A stretch of DNA of 64,000 nt, taken from the NCBI RefSeq assembly GCF_902459555.1, contig NZ_CABPSM010000002.1, positions 186,001 to 250,000 on the forward strand. The letters are read 5' to 3'. Below, one piece after another: positions 35,852 through 44,688 of the stretch (its first letter is position 1; every line of letters starts with the position of its first letter). Made by a program: the position numbers and the translations under genes. Below the pieces are notes generated by a model. It was not told the DNA's origin. It worked only from the letters and a program-made list of their open reading frames with translations, and made no database searches. Source of the DNA: Pandoraea horticolens (GTDB lineage: Bacteria; Pseudomonadota; Gammaproteobacteria; Burkholderiales; Burkholderiaceae).

Positions 35852-37729
35852 ATGGCCCTTCTGCAAATTTCCGAACCCGGCATGTCCCCTGCGCCGCACC
35901 AGCGGCGACTCGCCGTGGGCATCGACCTGGGCACGACGCATTCGCTCGTGGCCTCCGTGCGCAGCGGTGTGGCCGAAGTCCTCCCCGACGACCAGGGCCG
36001 CGTGCTGCTGCCGTCCGTCGTGCGTTATCTGGGCGGTCACCGCACCCAGATCGGCCACGACGCCAAGGCGGCTGCGGCCACCGATCCGCGTAATACCATC
36101 GTCTCCGTCAAACGCTTCATGGGCCGGGGTTTGGCCGATGTCGCTCACGCCGACAATGCGCCGTACGAATTCGTCGACGCGCCCGGTATGGTGCAGATGA
36201 CGACCGCAGGTGGCGTGAAGAGTCCGGTGGAAGTGTCTGCCGAAATTCTGGCCACGCTGCGTCAGCGTGCCGAAGACACGCTCGGCGACGATCTGGTGGG
36301 CGCCGTGATTACCGTGCCCGCGTACTTTGACGACGCGCAGCGTCAAGCCACCAAGGACGCCGCGCGTCTGGCCGGCCTCAACGTTCTGCGTTTGCTCAAT
36401 GAGCCGACGGCGGCGGCGATTGCGTACGGGCTCGACAATGGGGCGGAAGGCCTCTACGCCGTCTATGATCTGGGCGGCGGCACGTTCGATATCTCGATCC
36501 TTCGTTTGACGAAGGGCGTGTTCGAAGTGCTCGCCGCGGGCGGCGATTCCGCGCTCGGTGGCGACGACTTCGACCAGATGATCTACCGCTGGGTGCTGGA
36601 AGCCGCCGGTCTCGACGCGGCTTCGCTCACGCCCGAGGACGTGCGTGGCCTTCTCGATCATGCGCGCACCGCCAAGGAAGCGTTGACCGACGCCGAGCAA
36701 GCCCCCATTTCGCTCGCGTTGTCTGGTGGGCGCAACGTTGCGCTGCAACTCACGCGCGAGCAATTCACCGTGCTTGGCGCGCCGCTCGTGCAACGCACGA
36801 TCGGCCCGATGCGCAAGGCGTTGCGTGACGCCGGCATGGGACAGGAAGACGTGAAGGGCGTTGTCCTTGTGGGGGGCGCGACGCGCATGCCGCAAGTGCG
36901 CGCGGCCGTCGCAAGTTTCTTCGGTCGTGAGCCGCTGATCGATCTCGACCCGGATCAGGTGGTGGCGCTCGGCGCTGCGGTGCAAGCCAACTTGCTGGCC
37001 GGCAATCAGGCGGAAGGGGAAGACTGGCTGCTGCTCGACGTCATTCCGCTCTCGCTCGGTGTCGAGACGATGGGCGGCCTCGTCGAAAAAATCATTCCGC
37101 GCAACGCGACGATTCCGGTGGCCCGTGCCCAGGAATTCACCACGTTCAAGGACGGCCAGACGGCGATGGCCATTCACGTGCTGCAAGGTGAGCGTGAACT
37201 GGCCTCGGATTGCCGCTCGCTGGCCCGGTTCGAGCTGCGCGGCATTCCGCCGATGACGGCCGGTGCGGCACGCATTCGCGTGACGTATCAGGTCGACGCC
37301 GACGGGCTGCTTTCCGTCTCGGCGCAAGAGATGCATTCGGGTGTGGCGGCCTCCATCGAGGTCAAGCCGTCGTACGGTCTGGCAGACGACGACATTTCGC
37401 GCATGCTGCAGGACAGCTTCGGTTCGGCCGAACAGGACATGCGTGCACGCGCGCTACGTGAACAGCAGGTGGAAGCCGAGCGTTTGCTGGTGGCGATCGA
37501 TAGCGCTTTGCAGGCGGACCCGGAATTGCTCGATGCCGGTGAGCGCGCCAAGATCGATGGCCTGCTGGCTGACTTGCGCCAGAAGGCCTCCGGCGACGAT
37601 CAGACCGCGATTAAGACGGCGACCGAAACGCTCTCGCACGCGACGGACGAGTTTGCCGCACGCCGCATGGACAAGAGCATCCGCGCAGCGCTGGCCGGCC
37701 GGCGCGTGGCGGACATCGACAAACTGTAA
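35852..37729 (+). CDS. hscA: Hsp70-type chaperone HscA
   Basis: This 625-residue specialised Hsp70 has the nucleotide-binding motifs [12 protein letters not shown] (about residues 23-34), [13 protein letters not shown] and [13 protein letters not shown], then a beta-sandwich substrate domain ([13 protein letters not shown]) and a helical lid. It binds the LPPVK motif of IscU and drives cluster transfer. The spacing after hscB is 86 bases. The start [13 protein letters not shown] is typical for HscA; no alternative is needed. Confidence 0.98.
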   Translation: MALLQISEPGMSPAPHQRRLAVGIDLGTTHSLVASVRSGVAEVLPDDQGRVLLPSVVRYLGGHRTQIGHDAKAAAATDPRNTIVSVKRFMGRGLADVAHADNAPYEFVDAPGMVQMTTAGGVKSPVEVSAEILATLRQRAEDTLGDDLVGAVITVPAYFDDAQRQATKDAARLAGLNVLRLLNEPTAAAIAYGLDNGAEGLYAVYDLGGGTFDISILRLTKGVFEVLAAGGDSALGGDDFDQMIYRWVLEAAGLDAASLTPEDVRGLLDHARTAKEALTDAEQAPISLALSGGRNVALQLTREQFTVLGAPLVQRTIGPMRKALRDAGMGQEDVKGVVLVGGATRMPQVRAAVASFFGREPLIDLDPDQVVALGAAVQANLLAGNQAEGEDWLLLDVIPLSLGVETMGGLVEKIIPRNATIPVARAQEFTTFKDGQTAMAIHVLQGERELASDCRSLARFELRGIPPMTAGAARIRVTYQVDADGLLSVSAQEMHSGVAASIEVKPSYGLADDDISRMLQDSFGSAEQDMRARALREQQVEAERLLVAIDSALQADPELLDAGERAKIDGLLADLRQKASGDDQTAIKTATETLSHATDEFAARRMDKSIRAALAGRRVADIDKL

Positions 37730-37752
37730 GACACACACGGAAATCCAAAGTT

Positions 37753-38094
37753 ATGCCTCAAATCGTTGTATTGCCTCACGTCGAGCTGTGCCCGGAAGGC
37801 GCCGTGCTGGAAGTGCCGACGGGCATCTCCGTGTGCAGAGCATTGCTGGACAACGGCATCGAGATCGAACATGCGTGCGAATTGTCGTGCGCGTGCACCA
37901 CGTGTCACGTGATCGTGCGCGAGGGCTTCGAGACGCTGGCGCCGGCCGAAGACGAAGAAGAGGATCTGCTCGACAAGGCCTGGGGCCTGGAGCCGACATC
38001 GCGCTTGTCGTGTCAGGCGCTGGTGCCTGCCGACGGGGATCTGGTCGTCGAGATTCCGAAGTACACGATCAACCACGCCAAGGAAAATCACTAA
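37753..38094 (+). CDS. fdx: ISC-type [2Fe-2S] ferredoxin
   Basis: This 113-residue adrenodoxin-like ferredoxin has cluster ligands Cys42, Cys48, Cys51 and Cys87, the same numbering as E. coli Fdx. A further Cys46 lies in the binding loop, as in other ISC ferredoxins. It supplies electrons for cluster assembly on IscU. It follows hscA by 23 bases and precedes iscX by 53. Confidence 0.97.
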   Translation: MPQIVVLPHVELCPEGAVLEVPTGISVCRALLDNGIEIEHACELSCACTTCHVIVREGFETLAPAEDEEEDLLDKAWGLEPTSRLSCQALVPADGDLVVEIPKYTINHAKENH

Positions 38095-38147
38095 GCAACG
38101 CCGCTGGCGTTGTGTGGTGACAAGTCAGGAGAAAAGGAGCCTGCCCC

Positions 38148-38339
38148 ATGAAATGGACTGACATTCAGGACATCGCGATTTCGCTCACCGAGGCGCATCC
38201 CGATGTCGATCCGCAGTACGTTCGCTTTACCGATCTTCACCAATGGGTGATGGCGCTCGACGGTTTCGACGATTCGCCGGACCGTGCCGGTGAAAAGGTG
38301 CTGGAAGCCATCCAGATGGCGTGGATCGACGAAGTCTGA
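38148..38339 (+). CDS. iscX: Fe-S assembly protein IscX
   Basis: This 63-residue acidic protein matches IscX (YfhJ): KWTDIQDIAISLTEAHPDVDPQYVRFTDLHQWV and an acidic C-terminal helix. IscX binds IscS and iron and modulates desulfurase activity. It has a strong AGGAGAAAAGGAG-type ribosome site and is the last gene of the locus; a terminator follows 40 bases later. Confidence 0.95.
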   Translation: MKWTDIQDIAISLTEAHPDVDPQYVRFTDLHQWVMALDGFDDSPDRAGEKVLEAIQMAWIDEV

Positions 38340-38379
38340 CGACCGCCTATTGCGTTGGGATCAACGGTTCCGACAAAAC

Positions 38380-38405
38380 AAAAGCCGCTCTATCGAGCGG
38401 CTTTT
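38380..38405. terminator. Bidirectional intrinsic terminator after iscX
   Basis: AAAAGCCGCTC / GAGCGGCTTTT stem with TATC loop. It also serves the converging glycine-zipper gene on the minus strand. Confidence 0.9.
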
Positions 38406-38463
38406 GCGTTTTCCGCGATGCGAGTTACGGTGGACGTCGAGGATGAGGTATCGGCTGCCGCGA

Positions 38464-39210
38464 TCATCCCGCGCGCACTAGCCCGTTGTTTTCGAGGCGC
38501 ACACGGTCGCCCGGTTGCACGCCTGGTGCCGACTGATACGTCCAGTAGCGCGTCGTGCCGGTATCCATGCGCACGTACACGCGATAGACGGTCTCGGAGC
38601 GCACGCGCTTCTCGACTTCGTTGCCGGCCAGACCACCGCCCAGTGCGCCGACCACCGTCATCGCGGTACGACCGTTACCGGCACCGAATTGATTGCCCAG
38701 CAGACCACCGGCGACTGCGCCACCGACGGCGCCCAGACCCGAAGCGCTACCCTGCGTGCGGATCGGTTCGATCGACTGCACGGTGCCGCACGTCGAACAC
38801 GTCGCCGCCCGTTGTTTCGCGGGTGCTTCCGACGTTTGCGCGTACGACCGCTGCGGGGCAGGGACACGTTGTGCCGGCGCCTGCGGCGGCGCGTACTGCG
38901 CTTGTTGGGACGGTTGCTGCGGCGCTTGCTGCGGTGTCTGTTGCGAGGCCTGCTGCGGTGCTTGTTGCGGCGCCACTTGCGAGGCTTGCGGCTGCGCCTG
39001 CGGCGATTGCAGCGAAGACGATGACGGTTGTGTCGACGAGGTCAGTGCGTACTGCGAATTGTTGCTGGTCGGCGTGGGGCCGTCGGTACTCTTGGCCACA
39101 GGCAGCACGCCTGTGATCGCGGCGACGCCGAGCAGACTGACGACGACGATACTGCCGGCAGCGGCAGCGACCAAGGGATGCATGCGACGCGGTTGCAGAT
39201 CGTTATCCAT
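38464..39210 (-). CDS. Glycine-zipper 2TM (SlyB-like) envelope protein
   Basis: This 248-residue protein has one N-terminal membrane anchor (HPLVAAAAGSIVVVSLLGVAA, about residues 11-31), a long low-complexity linker of Gln/Pro/Ala/Ser with PQQ and SQQ repeats (about 50-125), and a C-terminal glycine-zipper region (SGLGAVGGAVAGGLLGNQFG, then VGALGGGLAGNEVE) followed by a beta-rich domain ending in DRVRLENNGLVRAG. Rcs-interacting SlyB-like lipoproteins share the zipper, but there is no lipobox here. The ATG at 39210 is chosen. It probably spans or associates with the envelope; the role is unknown. Confidence 0.85.
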   Translation of the reverse strand: MDNDLQPRRMHPLVAAAAGSIVVVSLLGVAAITGVLPVAKSTDGPTPTSNNSQYALTSSTQPSSSSLQSPQAQPQASQVAPQQAPQQASQQTPQQAPQQPSQQAQYAPPQAPAQRVPAPQRSYAQTSEAPAKQRAATCSTCGTVQSIEPIRTQGSASGLGAVGGAVAGGLLGNQFGAGNGRTAMTVVGALGGGLAGNEVEKRVRSETVYRVYVRMDTGTTRYWTYQSAPGVQPGDRVRLENNGLVRAG

Positions 39211-39518
39211 GTTGTTTTCTCCATCGTGCGGTTGTTGCGAACCCCTTTCTACGTGCTGGCGGGCACGGGGGTTTCGCATAAGAAAAGTTTCCGTCAAGGC
39301 AAGCGCGGCGTACGTTTCATTTTGTAACGCGATGTAAGATGTGCATCGCAGCGACACCTGCTCAGGTGCGATGCAATGGCATGATAAGTCTATGAGACAT
39401 ATGGAGATTTTCCTTGGGTGACGGTATTCCTCGCGCCGGTCGTGAGGGCGTGTCTTAACAAATGAAACAAGTCGTGGGGGGCGGGCGGACGACGTGAATC
39501 GTCAGGCGACGTCGTCTG
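39211..39518. other. Intergenic region with nested inverted repeats
   Basis: These 308 bases hold no convincing gene. A cluster of dyads occupies 39329-39375: TGCATCGC (39342-39349) pairs with GCGATGCA (39368-39375), and CACCTG-CT-CAGGTG (39355-39368) forms an inner perfect dyad. A further GCGATG at 39329 can compete for the left arm. It lies between the glycine-zipper gene (minus) and the plus-strand genes, so it could be an operator or an RNA structure. Confidence 0.5.
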
Positions 39519-39620
39519 ATGGGGTTGTGGGGCCTGTGGCTGTTGCCGTTGACGATGTTGTTGATTGCAGTGCATGTGCGGCGGTGGTGGCGCGCGCATA
39601 ATGGCACCTATTGTCTGTGA
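39519..39620 (+). CDS. Possible 33-residue single-pass membrane peptide
   Basis: An ATG-initiated frame of 34 codons encodes a hydrophobic segment (GLWGLWLLPLTMLLIAV, residues 2-18) followed by a basic aromatic stretch (HVRRWWRAHN). That is the classic layout of a small single-pass inner-membrane protein with positive-inside orientation. Its stop lies 30 bases before the DUF1444-like gene, so the two could be co-transcribed. There is no strong Shine-Dalgarno (AGGCG about 11 bases upstream at best), and hydrophobic frames arise by chance in GTT/CTG-rich DNA. Treat it as a candidate only. Confidence 0.3.
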   Translation: MGLWGLWLLPLTMLLIAVHVRRWWRAHNGTYCL

Positions 39621-39650
39621 ACGTCATTTGCGCCCATTTGCTCCAACGTC

Positions 39651-40253
39651 ATGATCGATACATTGCCCTCGCTGGACACGCCACTCGATGTTGCTGCCTA
39701 TCCGCACGTCTATCCGTATGTGGTGCAACGCACCTGGGTCGACACGAATGATCCGGCGGGCGACGTCAGCGAGCCGTTTTCCGACGACGTTTTCGTCACA
39801 CTCGTGCTCGATGGCCCGGCAGGGCTGCGCCGGCTGCAATCCCAGGATCTGCATGACGCCGGTCTGACGTTCGAAGCGGCGTTTGCGCAAGCGGCATCGA
39901 ACCTCTCGCGCGCATGGTCGGCGCGGCACTTCGAGTTTGGCATTGCCCGGCTAGACGACGGTACCCTGATCGGTGGCTGTCGCGGTAACTGGATGGCGCC
40001 TGCCGGCGGTCTGGTGCTGGGTAATCTTTACCAGTCGATGGTCGAACACTTCGACGTGGCGGAGTTTGCCGCCATCGCCGTTAATCGCACATTTCTTCTC
40101 GCATTTCCGACCGACACGAAGACACTGTCCTCGCTCGCGCTACGCCAGTTGGCGGAGGAAGGCTCGAGCGGTGCGATTCTGCCCATCTCGCGTAGCTGGC
40201 TGCGACTGGATGGCGACTGGCCGTCCGCTTATCGCGGTGAACCGGCATTTTAA
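39651..40253 (+). CDS. Uncharacterised protein, resembling DUF1444/YtpQ
   Basis: This 200-residue protein has no signal peptide or membrane helix. Its layout recalls the Bacillus YtpQ/DUF1444 family: an opening PYVVQRTWVDT, a strand with FVTLVLDG and a helix ending in AASNLSRAW, then HFEFGIARLDDG (about residues 93-104), LYQSMVEHFDVAEFAAIAVNRTFLLAFP, and the end ALRQLAEEGSSGAILPISRSWLRLDG. I compare from memory, so this is a hypothesis. No ribosome site is evident before the ATG. The function is unknown. Confidence 0.6.
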   Translation: MIDTLPSLDTPLDVAAYPHVYPYVVQRTWVDTNDPAGDVSEPFSDDVFVTLVLDGPAGLRRLQSQDLHDAGLTFEAAFAQAASNLSRAWSARHFEFGIARLDDGTLIGGCRGNWMAPAGGLVLGNLYQSMVEHFDVAEFAAIAVNRTFLLAFPTDTKTLSSLALRQLAEEGSSGAILPISRSWLRLDGDWPSAYRGEPAF

Positions 40254-40327
40254 GAAGCATTTTCCCATTTCTCGTAAGTCGCGCACTGGAAGCGACAAAC
40301 GGGGAGCGCCCGCGTTTCTAGACTGCT

Positions 40328-40351
40328 TGACGGCACAATTCGATGCCGTCA
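40328..40351. promoter_or_regulatory. Perfect dyad TGACGGCA-N8-TGCCGTCA before the orphan gene
   Basis: A 24-base element with perfect 8-bp arms ends two bases before the AGGAGAGA ribosome site of the gene at 40365. It could be a repressor operator or an mRNA hairpin beside the ribosome site. TTGACG overlapping its left end could be a -35. Confidence 0.55.
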
Positions 40352-40364
40352 CAGGAGAGAACGC

Positions 40365-41351
40365 ATGCCTGCGTTGACCCCATATTCGATGGGCCTTGCG
40401 CCCCTCGCCCCCGCTCCCGGTGCTGTCGAAGCGTCGTTGCCGGTGTTATGTCACACCCAACTCGCCGACGATTTCGCCGGCGCGCGAATTCAGTACGCGC
40501 GTTGTGAGCCTCGGCAGGTATCCGGGACATCGGCTGCGATGTGCCATCCATTCTTGCCGATGCAAGCCCCTGTCGAAGTTCGAGTGTTGGGCACCACGGA
40601 GATGCATCTTCACTCAGAGCACGATCGCGTGGCGTTTCTGGACAGGAATCGCCCGAGTGCATTATGGGTCGAGTTGCTGGATGCGGTGAGGCCCGTGGAA
40701 GGCTGCCCCAAGACGCTGCACGCGGGCGAGGTGCCGTCGGAGATCGCGGGACGCATGTCGTGTCTGGGCCTTGGCAATCGCTCGCGTCAAGCAAGCGACA
40801 CGCGGACGTCGCCGCCCCCCGAAGCCTCTGCGAATAGCGGGCAGACGCTTCACGCGGCTGGCAGCGACAACACCAGTGAGTTCCCTACCGCGCAGCGTCT
40901 CGCGCTTCCGTCGACGTACCTGTCTCAGGAGACGTATGCACCGGGGACGATGGCCGCGCTGGAATACGATCTCGGCTGGAGAGCATTGGCGCCATCGTGG
41001 CAAGCCCTGATGCCGGAGATTGACGAAACGTCGTGGCGAGCCAACCCGAATCCTGAATTGTTCCGTGCCGTCGGACGCGCCGTCTTGCCGCATTTGATGA
41101 CTGACGCACAGGGCATGCTGATGGACGATGCCACGGTGCGTATCGTGTCGTTTCACATGCATGCAGGCGGGCTGACCGACTGTCTGGCAAATGTCACGCG
41201 AACCGTGGAGCGAACGGACGCCGATGCATTGACTCCGTCGTCAACCACGCCCGCCGAGGTCACATCGCATGCCGTCGACGATAACGACGCGCCGGATGCG
41301 TCCACCGACTCACCGGCTGCCGGGCGTCTCAAGAGCCTCTTCGGCCGTTGA
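40365..41351 (+). CDS. Unrecognised 328-residue protein
   Basis: I do not recognise this protein. It has no signal peptide or membrane segment. Residues 1-95 look folded (PVEVRVLGTTEMHLH, DRVAFLDRNRPSALWVELLDAVRP); 125-190 is a Ser/Thr-rich linker; 185-275 looks folded again (YDLGWRALAPSWQALMPEIDE, VGRAVLPHLMTDAQGMLMDDATVRIVSFHMHAGGL); the tail is Asp/Thr/Ser-rich. Codon choice is less GC-biased than in neighbours (TTA, CGA, AGG, TCA appear), suggesting a fast-evolving or acquired gene. It has an excellent AGGAG ribosome site behind a perfect dyad. A terminator shared with lysS follows. Confidence 0.65.
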   Translation: MPALTPYSMGLAPLAPAPGAVEASLPVLCHTQLADDFAGARIQYARCEPRQVSGTSAAMCHPFLPMQAPVEVRVLGTTEMHLHSEHDRVAFLDRNRPSALWVELLDAVRPVEGCPKTLHAGEVPSEIAGRMSCLGLGNRSRQASDTRTSPPPEASANSGQTLHAAGSDNTSEFPTAQRLALPSTYLSQETYAPGTMAALEYDLGWRALAPSWQALMPEIDETSWRANPNPELFRAVGRAVLPHLMTDAQGMLMDDATVRIVSFHMHAGGLTDCLANVTRTVERTDADALTPSSTTPAEVTSHAVDDNDAPDASTDSPAAGRLKSLFGR

Positions 41352-41370
41352 CAGTTGGCCTCGAGACGAA

Positions 41371-41408
41371 AAAACGCCGCAGCACCCTGACGAGGGCTGC
41401 GGCATTTT
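41371..41408. terminator. Bidirectional terminator between the orphan gene and lysS
   Basis: GCCGCAGC / GCTGCGGC with inner CCCT / AGGG pairing, six A residues on the left and ATTTT on the right. On the minus strand it terminates lysS with a T6 run. Confidence 0.85.
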
Positions 41409-41458
41409 CATGGTGACCGTAGCGCGCGAGGCGAGGGAACTCGTCTGCGGCCCTGCGA

Positions 41459-43003
41459 TCAGTCTTCGCGACGCAGGTGCGGGAAGAGCAGCACGTCGCG
41501 AATGTTCGGGCTGTCGGTGAGCAGCATGATCAGACGGTCGATGCCGATACCGCAGCCGCCCGTGGGGGGCATGCCGTACTCGAGCGCGCGAATGTAATCG
41601 GCGTCGTAATACATGGCTTCTTCGTCGCCGGCGTCCTTTTGCTCGACTTGCGCGCGGAAGCGTGCAGCCTGATCTTCCGGATCGTTCAGTTCCGAGAATC
41701 CGTTCGCGATCTCGCGGCCCGTGATGAACAGCTCGAAGCGCTCGGTGATGCCCGGCAGCGTGTCCGATGCGCGTGCCAGCGGCGAGACTTCCACCGGGTA
41801 GTCGATGATGAAGGTCGGCTCCCACAATTGGCTCTCGGCGGTCTCTTCGAACAGTGCCAGTTGCAGCGCGCCCAGACCGGCGCTCTTGAACTGAGGCGCA
41901 TCGACCTTCACGCCGTACTTACCCAATGCGCCGCGCACGAAGTCGATATCGGCCAGTTGCGCGTCGGTGAATTCCGGCGCGTACTCGCGGATGGCCTCGA
42001 CGATCGTCAGGCGATGGAACGGCTTGGACAAGTCCAGTTCGCGGCCCTGATACTGGATGGTTGCCGTGCCGCGCGCGTCGATCGCCGCGTTGCGGATCAG
42101 CGATTCGGTGAAGTCCATCAGCCAACGGTAGTCCGTATAGGCTGCGTAAAACTCCATCATCGTGAATTCCGGATTGTGGCGCGGCGACACGCCTTCATTG
42201 CGGAAATTACGGTTGATCTCGAACACACGCTCGAAGCCGCCGACGATCAGGCGCTTCAGATACAGTTCCGGCGCGATACGCAGATACATCTGCATGTCGA
42301 GCGCGTTGTGATGCGTGATGAACGGCTTGGCTGCGGCGCCGCCCGGAATCGGATGCAGCATCGGGGTTTCGACTTCCATGAAGTCGGCGTCCGTCATGTG
42401 CTTGCGGATCGAGGCGATGGCCTTGGCGCGAGCGCGGAACGTGCTGCGCGTCTCGGGCGAGGTGATCAGGTCGACGTAGCGTTGACGGTACTTCGTTTCC
42501 TGATCCGACAGGCCGTGGAATTTGTCCGGCAGCGGGCGCAGGGCCTTGGCGAGCAGGCGCAGTTCCTTCACCTTGACCGACAGTTCGCCGGTGCGCGTGC
42601 GGAACAGCGTGCCGGTCGCGGCGATGATGTCGCCGATGTCCCAGCCCTTGAAGGCGGCCATGGAATCGGCGCCGACGTCGTCACGGCCGATGAAGAACTG
42701 GATCTGACCGCTGCCGTCCTGCACCGTGGCGAAGGCGGCCTTGCCCATCACACGCTTGAGCATCATGCGCCCGGCCACCGACACGGGGATGGGTTCGGCT
42801 TCGAGCGTTTCGTTATCCACGTCCTGGAAGCGCGCTTGCAGATCGCCGGCGTGGTTCTCGGGACGGAAATCGTTCGGGAACGCTACGCCGTTGGCGCGCA
42901 ATGTCTGCAGCTTCTCGCGACGCTCCGCGATGAGCTTGTTGTCGTCCTGCGGCAGGTCGCCAGCCGGAGTGGCCGTTTGGGCCGGAGTGTTTTGATCGGT
43001 CAT
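41459..43003 (-). CDS. lysS: Lysyl-tRNA synthetase, class II
   Basis: This 514-residue enzyme charges tRNA-Lys. It has an N-terminal OB-fold anticodon-binding domain ([24 protein letters not shown] and following strands) and class II motifs: motif 2 around [24 protein letters not shown] and motif 3 with [13 protein letters not shown] near the C-terminus. The ATG at 43003 (MTDQNTPAQ) gives the usual beta-proteobacterial length. It is last in the tight prfB-ivy-lysS run, starting 17 bases after the Ivy-type gene, and has a terminator downstream. Confidence 0.97.
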   Translation of the reverse strand: MTDQNTPAQTATPAGDLPQDDNKLIAERREKLQTLRANGVAFPNDFRPENHAGDLQARFQDVDNETLEAEPIPVSVAGRMMLKRVMGKAAFATVQDGSGQIQFFIGRDDVGADSMAAFKGWDIGDIIAATGTLFRTRTGELSVKVKELRLLAKALRPLPDKFHGLSDQETKYRQRYVDLITSPETRSTFRARAKAIASIRKHMTDADFMEVETPMLHPIPGGAAAKPFITHHNALDMQMYLRIAPELYLKRLIVGGFERVFEINRNFRNEGVSPRHNPEFTMMEFYAAYTDYRWLMDFTESLIRNAAIDARGTATIQYQGRELDLSKPFHRLTIVEAIREYAPEFTDAQLADIDFVRGALGKYGVKVDAPQFKSAGLGALQLALFEETAESQLWEPTFIIDYPVEVSPLARASDTLPGITERFELFITGREIANGFSELNDPEDQAARFRAQVEQKDAGDEEAMYYDADYIRALEYGMPPTGGCGIGIDRLIMLLTDSPNIRDVLLFPHLRRED

Positions 43004-43019
43004 GATGCGAGCGATGAAG

Positions 43020-43499
43020 TTATTCGGTAAAACGCAGCGTGTGCAGCAGGGCATTCTTGAGCGAGCCGTCGGGCGCGCCCAGCCAGATCAGTTCCGTGCG
43101 ATCCTGATGCGCTCCGGCATTGGCCGCCGCACTCGGGTCTCGCACGAACAACGCCGCGATCGCCTGTGAGCGCGGCTCATACAAAATGTGAACGTATTCG
43201 CTAGGGCAGTCGTGCGGCTTGCAGCTTTGCACCAGCAACCAGGGCTTGCCGGCCACGCTCACGCGTTGCGACGGCGTTGACGTACCCCCCTGACGCACCC
43301 ACGCGGGAACACCGCGCGGCGCGACGATGCGTGCGTACGCGCCCGAGAAGTCCGGGCGCTTGAGCAGTTCATGCAGGTACGGTCCCGTCTCGGCATTTGC
43401 ACCGGGTGCGCCTGGCGTGCTGGCCGGGGCAGCAATGGCGGCGCGCTGCATACACAACGCACTCACCACCCACACGGCTAGCGTGCGGACAAACGCCAT
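43020..43499 (-). CDS. ivy: Ivy-type periplasmic lysozyme inhibitor
   Basis: This 159-residue protein has a signal peptide (hydrophobic [10 protein letters not shown], cleavage near residue 24). The mature part carries the Ivy hallmarks: [14 protein letters not shown] (65-78) and SCKPHDCPS (92-100). In Ivy the CKPHDC loop, closed by a disulfide, inserts into the lysozyme active site. The protein should protect peptidoglycan against C-type lysozyme or limit endogenous lytic enzymes. It starts 3 bases after prfB and ends 16 before lysS, so it is embedded in a translation operon. Confidence 0.88.
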   Translation of the reverse strand: MAFVRTLAVWVVSALCMQRAAIAAPASTPGAPGANAETGPYLHELLKRPDFSGAYARIVAPRGVPAWVRQGGTSTPSQRVSVAGKPWLLVQSCKPHDCPSEYVHILYEPRSQAIAALFVRDPSAAANAGAHQDRTELIWLGAPDGSLKNALLHTLRFTE

Positions 43500-43502
43500 T
43501 CC

Positions 43503-44607
43503 TTACACTCCCTGCTTGAGACTCGCGGAGATGAAGTCGTCCAGGTCACCGTCGAGTACCTTGCCGGTATTGCCGGTTTCCACGCCAGTGCGCAGGTCCT
43601 TGACGCGCGACTGGTCGAGCACGTACGAGCGAATCTGATGGCCCCAGCCCACGTCGGTCTTGCTCGACTCCAGCTTGTCCTGCTCGGCGCGACGCTTGCG
43701 CATCTCGTGTTCGAACAGGCGCGAGCGGAGCATGTCCCACGCTTCGGCGCGGTTGCGGTGCTGCGAACGGTCGTTCTGGCAGGCCACGACAATGCCGGTC
43801 GGGATGTGCGTCAGACGAACGGCGGAGTCGGTCTTGTTGATGTGCTGACCGCCCGCACCGGAGGCGCGATACGTGTCGGTACGCACGTCGGCCGGATTGA
43901 TGTCGATGTCGATCGAATCATCCACTTCCGGGTACACGAACAGGCTGGCGAACGACGTGTGGCGACCGCCCGACGAGTCGAACGGCGACTTGCGCACCAA
44001 ACGATGCACGCCGGTTTCCGTACGCAGATAGCCGTAGGCGTAGTCGCCAGTGACCTTCAGCGAAGCGCTCTTGATGCCGGCGACGTCGCCGTCCGACACT
44101 TCGAGCACTTCGGCCTTGAAGCCTTTGCGCTCGCAATAACGCAGGTATTGGCGCAGCAGCATGCCGGCCCAGTCGTTGGCCTCGGTGCCGCCGGCGCCGG
44201 CCTGGATGTCGATGAAGCAATTGTTCGGGTCGGCCGGGTTGTTGAACATCCGGCGGAACTCCATCTCGCCCACGCGTGCGGCGAGACCCTGCGTGTCGCT
44301 TTCGAGCGCCAGCAACGAGTCTTCATCGCCCTCGTCGCGGGACATTTCGAACAGTTCCTGCGTATCGGAAAGGCTGGCGTCGAGTTCGGTCAGGTTGGTG
44401 ACGACGCTATCGAGCGCCTTCTTTTCCTTGCCCAGTGCCTGCGCACGCTTGGAATCGTTCCAGATGTTGGGGTCTTCGAGTTCTTTGTTGACTTCAATCA
44501 GGCGAGCTTGCTTGGCATCGAAGTCAAAGATACCCCCTGAGCTCGCCAACGCGGGTGCGCAGGTCGGCGAGCAGGGATTCAAGGGCGTTAAGGCGTTCGG
44601 CTTCCAT
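43503..44607 (-). CDS. prfB: Peptide chain release factor 2 (programmed +1 frameshift)
   Basis: RF2 recognises UGA and UAA. Translation starts at the ATG whose A is at 44607 and reads 27 codons to an in-frame TGA at 44526-44524; a +1 slip on CTT resumes at GAC and continues to 43503, giving 367 residues. The peptidyl-hydrolase GGQ motif is in [16 protein letters not shown], and the anticodon-like SPF tripeptide in [14 protein letters not shown]. The slip site is preceded by an AGGGGG pseudo-Shine-Dalgarno. This is a functional gene, not a broken one. It is the first gene of the prfB-ivy-lysS run. Confidence 0.97.
44523..44538 (-). promoter_or_regulatory. prfB autoregulatory frameshift site
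   Basis: On the coding strand: AGGGGG TAT CTT TGA C. The stop codon within codons 26-28, the CTT slip codon and the internal Shine-Dalgarno-like sequence three bases upstream are the complete classical RF2 shift signal. Low RF2 favours the shift and raises RF2. Confidence 0.97.
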
Positions 44608-44688
44608 GAGCTATGACGGTTGCGAATTCGGGAAAAGCGCAATTATAGCGCAGCGAAGCCCCCATTCCCCCTACATTTCAGGGATACC

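Noticed and set aside
35420-37336. Long minus-strand frame opposite hscB/hscA
   Set aside because: Mirror frame of hscA; no domains and Arg/His-rich composition.
44523-44642. Reading prfB as an intact frame from an upstream start
   Set aside because: The N-terminus would be unrelated to RF2; the known frameshift explains the gene exactly.
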